Below, piece after piece: positions 1 through 4,718 of a DNA stretch of 13,062 nucleotides (position 1 is the stretch's first letter; every line of letters starts with the position of its first letter). The notes under the pieces are model-generated. The model was not told where the DNA came from and made no database searches. It saw only the letters and a program-made list of their open reading frames with translations. The stretch is from Micrococcales bacterium (lineage in GTDB: Bacteria > Actinomycetota > Actinomycetes > Actinomycetales > Dermatophilaceae), in the NCBI GenBank assembly GCA_003157445.1, contig PMJN01000542.1:1-13062 (forward strand). The letters run 5' to 3'. Made by a program: the position numbers and the translations under genes.

Positions 1-782
1 TGACGGGGACGACCGTCCGGACGATTCGCTACTACCATCAGGTCGGCTTGTTGGCTGTGCCGCCGGTCCGAAACGGGCGACGTAACTACGACGTCTCGCA
101 TGTCGCTCGGGTCGGCCGGGTGCGCTGGTTGGCCGATTCGGGACTCCCGCTCGCCCAGATCAGTGCGGCCTTGTTGGTTCCGCGCGACCCCACTCGCGGC
201 GATCAACGGGACGCTGTCTTGACCGACCTGCGTGCCAGCCTCGACCTCTTGGGCGAGCGGATCGAGAGCCTGACCGCGCAGCGCGACCGGCTCGTCACCC
301 GGTTGACCACGGTCGAGGGCGGCGAGTCCCTGTCGCCGATGCCTCCTCGGGTGGTGGCCTTCTACGACGCCTTGGCGGAGGCGGCGTCTGACGACACGAC
401 GCGCACCGGGGTACGCCGCGAACGGGACTTCCTGGAACTCGCCTATCTACGCGGCGACGTACCCCCCGAAGCCGAACTTCTCTTTGCCGCGGTAGACGAT
501 CAGACCCGCACAGCGAGCCTGGATGCCTTCCGCGAGGCGCTGACCTCCGAGCTCAGCGACGACGACGTCGAGCGCATCGCCGCCGCGAACGTTGGGCGCA
601 TGCGCGATCGCATCGGTGAGCGACTTCCTGAGGTTGCCCAGGCCATCGACATCCATGCTGTGCGCCGGTTGATGGACCTGTTCCTGGCCACTGGCGACGA
701 CCGGGAGCGGCGGCTCGGACAAGCCGTGCTGACCAAGCTTCTGGCCACGATCGAGGAGGCAAGGGGCAATGACAGCCACTGA
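1..782 (+). CDS. MerR-family transcriptional regulator (5' end outside window)
   Basis: The reading frame is already open at base 3 and encodes TGTTVRTIRYYHQVGLL, the start of the MerR winged helix-turn-helix, so the true start lies upstream. The visible part is 259 residues. The DNA-binding head, with the wing residues NGRRNYD and the second helix pair RWLADSGLPLAQISAAL, fills roughly the first 60. A charged helix (LRASLDLLGERIESLTAQRDRL) follows and is the usual dimerising coiled coil. The C-terminal 150 residues are acidic and helical, without a cysteine metal-binding signature, so the effector is probably a small organic ligand rather than a metal. MerR proteins usually act as dimers on the spacer of neighbouring promoters; control of the downstream membrane protein and flavodoxin is inference. 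The internal TTG at 48 is not a credible start because it would delete half of the helix-turn-helix. Confidence 0.9.
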   Translation, partial: TGTTVRTIRYYHQVGLLAVPPVRNGRRNYDVSHVARVGRVRWLADSGLPLAQISAALLVPRDPTRGDQRDAVLTDLRASLDLLGERIESLTAQRDRLVTRLTTVEGGESLSPMPPRVVAFYDALAEAASDDTTRTGVRRERDFLELAYLRGDVPPEAELLFAAVDDQTRTASLDAFREALTSELSDDDVERIAAANVGRMRDRIGERLPEVAQAIDIHAVRRLMDLFLATGDDRERRLGQAVLTKLLATIEEARGNDSH

Positions 783-890
783 CGGCCCGGTCATCGCCGG
801 TACGGCCAAAAGAGGGCCTGGGACGCCACGGTCACGGTGTCCGGAGACACCCTGACCGTACGGCATAGGTGCCCGGACCTCACCACCACA
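769..890 (+). pseudogene. Possible relic of a small gene overlapping the MerR stop codon
   Basis: An ATG at 769 overlaps the end of the regulator and follows the purine-rich AAGGGGC. The first frame reads MTATDGPVIAGTAKR and then degenerates. From base 816 the neighbouring frame continues sensibly as AWDATVTVSGDTLTVR, a typical two-strand beta pattern, before quality falls off after about 870. One missing or two extra bases near 814 would join the two parts. This suggests a decayed small beta-rich protein that once formed an operon with the regulator. I cannot name its family, and chance open frames are possible in G/C-rich DNA. Confidence 0.3.
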
Positions 891-928
891 ATCCAGCTCT
901 GGCCGAATTCCAAGCAAAGGAAATGCAC

Positions 929-1393
929 ATGAAATCATTCACACCGACGAAACTGCGCGCCCCCCGTTCGGAAGTTACCGCGATGGGAATCGGTCTGCTG
1001 CTGACCCTGGTCACGCTGACCGCCCTGGTTGTCGACCAGACGAGTATCAACAGCATCGCCGACCACGTGGCTGGTCTCTATGGGCCACTCAAGTTGCATC
1101 CTGACCCCAACGTTCTGTTCGACATCCTGTACGTGACATCCGCCATCGGAATCCTGCTGTGGGTGACGATGATCTGGGGCGTCAGCCGGCAAAAGGCCTG
1201 GGCGCGGATCCTCGTCAGTATCGCCTTCCTGACCGCGACCAGCTTCGCTCTCCTGGTTCTCTTCGTGTCGGAGTTCGGGACGCGGATCTTTCCAGCACCA
1301 GTGGGCATCCTCGGCCTTCTGCCCAGCATCGCCGGGCTCGTAGCCGTAATCCAGTTGTGGACGCCCGGACGCATTGTTAGGACCCAACCGTGA
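929..1393 (+). CDS. Four-helix integral membrane protein of unknown function
   Basis: A 154-residue protein with four clear hydrophobic segments: about residues 17-35 (GIGLLLTLVTLTALVV), 70-90 (ILYVTSAIGILLWVTMIWGV), 99-118 (ILVSIAFLTATSFALLVLF) and 128-145 (PVGILGLLPSIAGLVAVI). The loop between helices 1 and 2 is the longest. I chose ATG 929 because AAAGG at 916-920 sits eight bases before it; the in-frame ATG at 923 would leave only two bases of spacing. The last codons overlap the next gene by four bases (GTGA), so it is probably co-translated with the flavodoxin-like protein. I do not recognise a named family. Its position suggests a membrane partner of a redox or efflux function under MerR control, which is inference only. 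Confidence 0.8.
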   Translation: MKSFTPTKLRAPRSEVTAMGIGLLLTLVTLTALVVDQTSINSIADHVAGLYGPLKLHPDPNVLFDILYVTSAIGILLWVTMIWGVSRQKAWARILVSIAFLTATSFALLVLFVSEFGTRIFPAPVGILGLLPSIAGLVAVIQLWTPGRIVRTQP

Positions 1394-1899
1394 CGGTTCT
1401 GATCGTCTCCGAGTCCTACTTCGGCAACACCCGGACCGTCGCCCAGGCCATCACCTCCGGCCTTGCTCACGAGCTCGGCCCGGACGCCGTCACTGTCCTG
1501 CGGCCAGGCGGGGCACCCCACGAGCTTCCGCCTGAGCTCGACCTGCTGCTGGTCGGTGCCCCCACTCACGAGTTCTCCATGCCGAAGGCACAGTCGCGCA
1601 GGCAAGCCGCAGAGAAAGGCGCCACCGACGGCGACACCGTGGGCGTCCGGGAATGGCTCCAGAAAATCACCCCGCGCGGGGACCTGCGCGTGCTGACGTT
1701 CGACACATCAATACGGATGAAGTTCATGCCGGGGTCGGCGTCCAAAGCCGCCTTCAAGTCCCTGAAGAAGCGTGGGTTCCGTATGGCCGAACGGGGGCAG
1801 AGCTTCTACGTCGCGGACACTGCCGGCCCCCTGGTCGACGGCGAAGAACAACGCGCCGAAGCCTGGGGTCGCCAGCTGGCAGACTCACTCAGCGGCTAG
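1390..1899 (+). CDS. Flavodoxin-family protein
   Basis: A 169-residue protein with the flavodoxin fold order. It opens with MTVLIVSESYFGNTRTVAQAI, whose SESYFGNT loop is the FMN phosphate-binding loop (classically T/S-x-T-G-x-T). LDLLLVGAPTHEFSMP follows at about residues 49-64, the strand and loop that stack on the isoalloxazine. DLRVLTFDTSI at about 98-108 is the next core strand, and a C-terminal helix (EAWGRQLADSLSG) closes the fold. It should bind FMN and carry electrons or reduce a small substrate in the cytosol. The GTG start shares GTGA with the stop of the membrane protein upstream, a sign of translational coupling. The physiological partner is not visible. A GGGCC/GGCCC stem just after the stop (1902-1918) is too short, and lacks a T-run, to call a terminator. 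Confidence 0.88.
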   Translation: MTVLIVSESYFGNTRTVAQAITSGLAHELGPDAVTVLRPGGAPHELPPELDLLLVGAPTHEFSMPKAQSRRQAAEKGATDGDTVGVREWLQKITPRGDLRVLTFDTSIRMKFMPGSASKAAFKSLKKRGFRMAERGQSFYVADTAGPLVDGEEQRAEAWGRQLADSLSG

Positions 1900-1937
1900 C
1901 TGGGCCAGTTTCCGGCCCTCGACGCCTGACGTGTGCA

Positions 1938-2057
1938 CAGCCGGTCCCGGCCGCCCGTCCCTGGCGCTTGCCTGACCCCCCTGTTGAGGCGTGCTTCGAC
2001 GCGGCTCCAGTCGAGGAGGGGCGATCCGTAGGTGTTGTCGAGATTCGTTGCTTTCAT
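1938..2057 (-). pseudogene. N-terminal relic of a pyridoxamine 5'-phosphate oxidase-like (flavin/F420) gene
   Basis: Reading from ATG 2057 on the minus strand gives MKATNLDNTYGSPLLDWSRV and then EARLNRGVRQAPGTGGRDRL. This matches the start I know from actinobacterial pyridoxamine-phosphate-oxidase-like proteins, in which a phrase like APGTGGPDRHTCWLATINADG leads into the split barrel. Here homology stops right after GGRDR: the remaining frame is arginine-rich nonsense ending at the TAG at 1896-1898. About 40 of some 150-200 expected residues survive, with no barrel and no cofactor site, and no Shine-Dalgarno precedes the ATG. It is therefore a 3'-truncated fossil, not a functional enzyme. The family assignment rests on recall of the N-terminal motif. 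Confidence 0.6.
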
Positions 2058-2108
2058 GACCGATCTGACGCTGCTGGCCATCGGATCTCAGCGGCCAGCG
2101 AATAATGA

Positions 2109-2417
2109 TCAGTTTCCGGCTGTGGCTTCGAGCGATCCAACTGTTCCGCAAGCGGAACGGCCTGCGGGCACGCGCGGAGGCCGTTCCGAACAGGCACAAA
2201 CATTGTTCTCGTCGTTCCGTAGCGGGATCGGTGACCGGTGATCAGTGGCAGCCTCGGCCGCCCGGTTGTGGGACTCCGATCCCCAGTAGCCTGCGGCCGC
2301 CATCAGGATCACGAACAGAGCGCCCGTGGACAACCTAACCCTCGCTTCGAGGAGGGCATCGAGGTACCGAGCGGGCTCATCGTGGTGATAGTTGGCATCA
2401 GTTGCGGTCCCGGCCAT
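2109..2417 (-). CDS. Small single-helix membrane protein whose C-terminus runs into repeat A
   Basis: A 102-residue frame from ATG 2417. The first part, MAGTATDANYHHDEPARYLD then ALLEAR, looks natural. It is followed by one transmembrane segment at about residues 28-44 (LSTGALFVILMAAAGYW) and a short tail SESHNRAAEAATDHRSP. From about residue 62 the frame enters dispersed repeat A and becomes low-quality (NDENNVCACSERPPRV), ending at 2109. The original C-terminus was therefore probably replaced when the repeat arrived, or the protein really ends inside it. The start overlaps the end of the 67-residue ORF upstream by 20 bases, which supports a shared transcript. I do not recognise the family. 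It could be a degraded gene; the N-terminal 60 residues are the trustworthy part. Confidence 0.5.
   Translation of the reverse strand: MAGTATDANYHHDEPARYLDALLEARVRLSTGALFVILMAAAGYWGSESHNRAAEAATDHRSPIPLRNDENNVCACSERPPRVPAGRSACGTVGSLEATAGN
2142..2228 (-). repeat. Dispersed hairpin repeat, copy A
   Basis: On the minus strand this reads CCCGCTACGGAACGACGA, then a variable patch, then GTTTGTGCC and CCTCCGCGCGTGCCCG, the same order as copies B (7415-7575) and C (3945-4030). On the plus strand it contains a perfect 11-bp stem, CGGAACGGCCT at 2153-2163 with AGGCCGTTCCG at 2178-2188 (loop 14). An overlapping palindrome, GTTCCGC-AA-GCGGAAC, lies at 2143-2158, so two folds compete. Its outer 21 bases (2142-2162) match bases 7555-7575 of copy B with two mismatches, suggesting A is an internally deleted version of the longer B element. 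No ORF or target-site duplication is evident. Confidence 0.7.
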
Positions 2418-2601
2418 ACTCGCGCCTGGTGGCATCCAGCACTGAACGGGTCTCCTCGGACGATGCGTGCCACAGCGCGTCACGCTCGCGCAGGAGTTCT
2501 TGGAGGTCGTGCCAGCGGATCTTCACGAACTGAGTTCGCGGCCTCTGCTTGGCGGCCGGACGGAGGCGGGTCAACCAGCCAGGTTCATCGGCTTCGCTCA
2601 T
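2398..2601 (-). CDS. 67-residue charged hypothetical protein
   Basis: From ATG 2601 the frame encodes MSEADEPGWLTRLRPAAKQR, then an amphipathic, strongly charged helix region (DLQELLRERDALWHASSEET and on to RSVLDATRREYGRDRN). Third codon positions are predominantly G or C, as expected of a real gene in this genome. There is no signal peptide or membrane segment, so a small cytosolic protein, possibly a coiled-coil dimer, is likely. I chose this start over the GTG at 2691 because the extra N-terminal residues (SPKGPPRSPCSASRVSPRRS) look non-coding and would overlap the better frame that ends at 2603. The stop of that upstream frame lies one base before this ATG, and the next gene overlaps its end by 20 bases. 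I do not recognise the family. Confidence 0.55.
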   Translation of the reverse strand: MSEADEPGWLTRLRPAAKQRPRTQFVKIRWHDLQELLRERDALWHASSEETRSVLDATRREYGRDRN

Positions 2602-2602
2602 G

Positions 2603-2716
2603 TCAGCCAGCGTAGGCACGTTGCTGCGCCTTGGCGACACTCTTGACGCTGAGCATGGAGATCGAGGCGGCCCCTTTGGTGAGTTGCCCACGATGATCGT
2701 TAGCTAAGTAGTCCAA
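2603..2716 (-). CDS. Short hypothetical ORF or 3' gene tail directly before the 67-residue ORF
   Basis: The minus-strand frame ending with TGA at 2603 reads DYLANDHRGQLTKGAASISM then LSVKSVAKAQQRAYAG, with coding-like third positions. The only plausible start is TTG 2716, which would give 37 residues. The frame remains open upstream to a TGA just beyond 2820 (WHDVHNDISGRDEVPADHD), so this may instead be the tail of a longer gene that lost its 5' end. Its stop sits one base from the next ATG, the spacing seen inside operons. No family is recognised. Confidence 0.3.
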   Translation of the reverse strand: MDYLANDHRGQLTKGAASISMLSVKSVAKAQQRAYAG

Positions 2717-2975
2717 ATGATCATGATCGGCAGGGACCTCATCGCGACCTGAGATGTCATTGTGGACGTCGTGCCACGTCGAGGGGGTAAGTAGAAGGGT
2801 GCCAAATGAGTGCGTTCAGATGACGCGCGGTTGGGACCTCCGGTGTCCCGCGACGCCATCGGCCTGCGGGAACCGTGCACAGCCTTCAGTCTCATCTCAG
2901 CCTGGCGATGGATCCACGCCCCGCGACTCCGCTGTCTAGGATCAGGGCTTCGGTGACAAGCCGTTGACGGGAGAG
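2717..2975. other. Intergenic leader of the alpha/beta hydrolase
   Basis: No gene with a start is supported here. The stretch holds the open upstream extension of the minus-strand frame described at 2603-2716 and the leader of the plus-strand hydrolase. I see no convincing promoter pair, operator or terminator. Confidence 0.4.
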
Positions 2976-3731
2976 ATGGTGAAGCAGGTCGAGGTGGGAC
3001 CCGAGGGCGCACGGCTTGGGTATGTCGAGTTCGACGGAGATGACCCGGCACTGTTGTTTCTGCACGGTCTGGGCGCGTGTTCTCCGATCTACTTTGCACG
3101 GACGGCCGTCGAACCGGCGTTGGCCGGGCGACGAGCCATCATGATCGACTTTCTTGGGTTCGGCATCAGCGACAGACCGGCTGTCTTCGGCTACACGCTG
3201 GAGGACCACGCGGACTCGATCGCCCGAGCGCTCGACACTCTGGGACTCGCAAGGGTCGACATGGTCGCGCACAGCATGGGTGGATCGATCGCGCTCGTGC
3301 TCGCCAGCCGCCGCCCGGACCTTGTCGGCCGGCTGGTCCTGGCTGAGCCGAACCTGGGGTCGTCAGCGAGGCCGCGCGTCGAGCCGTTCACCGAGGCTGC
3401 CTTCGTCCAGTTCGGCTTTGAGCAGGCGCTGAGTGAAGTCGACCCAGAGTGGGGGGCCACGATGCGTCTGGCCGACCCTGTTGCGCTCTACCGCACCGAG
3501 CTGGCCCTTGGGCGCGGCACGACGCCGATGATGGACGAACTGCTACTCAACCTCGCGGTCCCGTGTGCGCTCGTCGAGGGCGCGCTCACCGCCGAGCTCG
3601 CCGAGAACCCCTCGATCCGCGCCTCGGGCATACCGCTACGGGTCGTCTCCGCAGCCGGGCATTGCATGATGCTGGACAATCCAGCGGGCTTCGCCCGCGC
3701 CATCACCGAGGCCCTCGCGGACTTGAGCTGA
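2976..3731 (+). CDS. Alpha/beta-fold hydrolase
   Basis: A 251-residue protein covering the whole fold. LLFLHGLG at residues 27-33 is the strand and HG oxyanion loop, AIMIDFLGFGISDRP at 54-68 the next core strand, and VAHSMGGS at 97-104 the nucleophile elbow with Ser100. AAGHCMMLDNP at 227-236 supplies His229. The usual acid after strand 7 (GxxD) is absent: that place reads VEGALTAEL. Glu124 in LAEPN, after strand 6, is the likely substitute, as in some haloalkane dehalogenases and hydrolases. A short cap lies at about 130-190. It should be a cytosolic esterase or lipase-like enzyme; the substrate is unknown. I chose ATG 2976 because GGGAG directly precedes it; TTG 2964 and GTG 2979 are alternatives. 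Neighbours give no functional hint, since it stands alone between relics. Confidence 0.88.
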   Translation: MVKQVEVGPEGARLGYVEFDGDDPALLFLHGLGACSPIYFARTAVEPALAGRRAIMIDFLGFGISDRPAVFGYTLEDHADSIARALDTLGLARVDMVAHSMGGSIALVLASRRPDLVGRLVLAEPNLGSSARPRVEPFTEAAFVQFGFEQALSEVDPEWGATMRLADPVALYRTELALGRGTTPMMDELLLNLAVPCALVEGALTAELAENPSIRASGIPLRVVSAAGHCMMLDNPAGFARAITEALADLS

Positions 3732-3944
3732 CGATGGGTCGCGGTGACCTGCTGTGCGCTGCCGCCGCATCGGTTCGCGCGAACGGCTTGGCTCCGAAGA
3801 CCGGTCCCGGCCGCGCGGCATCGCCAGAGCCACGGCAGCGGCCCGATCCCGCAGGTAGCCGGTTCCGAGGATCTGGCGTGGCTGTATCAACCTGAAGTGC
3901 CCCCGGGTAACGGCTTGACTTGGCCAGCCGCGACCTTTGGTGTC
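3732..3944. other. Intergenic, no gene supported
   Basis: Short frames on both strands are arginine/proline-rich and read like shadows. A minus-strand stretch encoding ILGTGYLRDRAAAVALAMP looks slightly protein-like but has no start signal and no recognisable family. Confidence 0.4.
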
Positions 3945-4030
3945 CCGTAGCCGGATCCGGCTGCGGAGCGACGAGGACCTGTTTGTGAGAGGTCGGCGCA
4001 GCCTCCTCGCGTGCCCGTAGGCGAAAGACC
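3945..4030 (+). repeat. Dispersed hairpin repeat, copy C
   Basis: It begins with a 22-bp near-perfect palindrome at 3945-3966 (CCGTAGCCGGA and its complement, one mismatched pair, centred on GGATCC). The core follows: GCGACGAGGA, GTTTGTG, GAGGTC and GCGCAGCCTCC, then GCGTGCCCGTAG. The core aligns with copy B (7441-7496) with a single one-base gap and few mismatches. The right-hand hairpin of copy B is missing here; sequence after 4020 (GCGAAAGACC) diverges. The element lies between the hydrolase and a small membrane protein gene and contains no ORF. Confidence 0.7.
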
Positions 4031-4062
4031 GAGCTGGGTGGACCGCTGCCTGGGGGCTGCGC

Positions 4063-4230
4063 TCAGAAATGCTTCAGGAACCTGAAATAGAACGCCCCGA
4101 ACACTAGGACGATCCCGACGTTGGCCATCAGCCGCTCCCAGAAGTGGTCCCGGAAGAACAGGACGTCCACGCCAACCACGATGACTACCATCGTGAGCAC
4201 GTAGAGCACGGTAGATGCCTGCCTCCCCAT
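4063..4230 (-). CDS. 55-residue two-helix membrane protein
   Basis: From ATG 4230 the minus strand encodes MGRQASTVLYVLTMVVIVVG, then VDVLFFRDHFWERLMANVGI and VLVFGAFYFRFLKHF, followed by TGA. An excellent Shine-Dalgarno, AGGAAGG, precedes the ATG by four bases. Two hydrophobic helices (residues 7-26 and 35-50) flank a charged, aromatic loop (FFRDHFWERL). This hairpin design with a conserved-looking FFRDHFWERL loop is of a kind I have seen in short actinobacterial proteins, but I know no gene name or function. Both termini are probably on the cytosolic side because of basic residues at each end. It is a stand-alone gene ahead of repeat C. The strong ribosome binding site and natural composition make it more credible than any other unlisted frame in the window. 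Confidence 0.75.
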   Translation of the reverse strand: MGRQASTVLYVLTMVVIVVGVDVLFFRDHFWERLMANVGIVLVFGAFYFRFLKHF

Positions 4231-4718
4231 GATTCCTTCCTACTCTGGGCGACGAATCGGAGCAAGGTAACGTCCGCTCATGCGGCAGTTCGTGTGGTCG
4301 TAACGAAGGACCCCTGGCAGCCAGGTATTCGTAACGGGATCGACAAACGGCAGCGTCGAGACTTCGTTGTAGGAGTCCCGCTCGCGCCGTTCGACGCGTC
4401 AGTTACCGTTCCGCTTTCGTGACGGTGGATAGACGACAAGATGCGACCCGGACTTGGCGAATTACGGACGTTGTTGGATGCACAGGGAGCCTGTAGTTCC
4501 GCATCTGCGAAGCTGCTCGATCCACCGTCCGGCGGCTGGAAGAACAGGCGTCGCGGCGGGGAGCAACGCTTCGTCTGCCTAGGCGCGCAGTGGTGCTTCA
4601 GCTGCCGAGTTCGTCGTGCACGCTGCGCGGTACTCCTGCTGTGCCTCTTGATCGAGCGGGGCAAAGGTAGCAGTTCTCCTGATCTTGGGTTGGCCGATGA
4701 ACGAGTTCCTCGTCGCGT
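4231..4718. other. About 490 bases with no supported gene
   Basis: Open frames exist on both strands but their translations are cysteine/arginine-rich or low quality and lack ribosome binding sites. A minus-strand stretch just after the GGDEF-EAL stop (SFIGQPKIRRTATFAPLDQE then AQQEYRAACTTNSAAEAPLR) looks somewhat protein-like but has no start codon and could be chance or an eroded tail. The leader of the 55-residue membrane protein occupies the left edge. Confidence 0.4.

Noticed and set aside
1902..1918. GGGCC/GGCCC stem after the flavodoxin stop as a terminator
   Set aside because: The stem has only five pairs and no T-run follows.
4278..4664. 128-codon minus-strand ORF
   Set aside because: Serine/arginine/proline-rich text without a start signal; reads like a chance frame in G/C-rich DNA.
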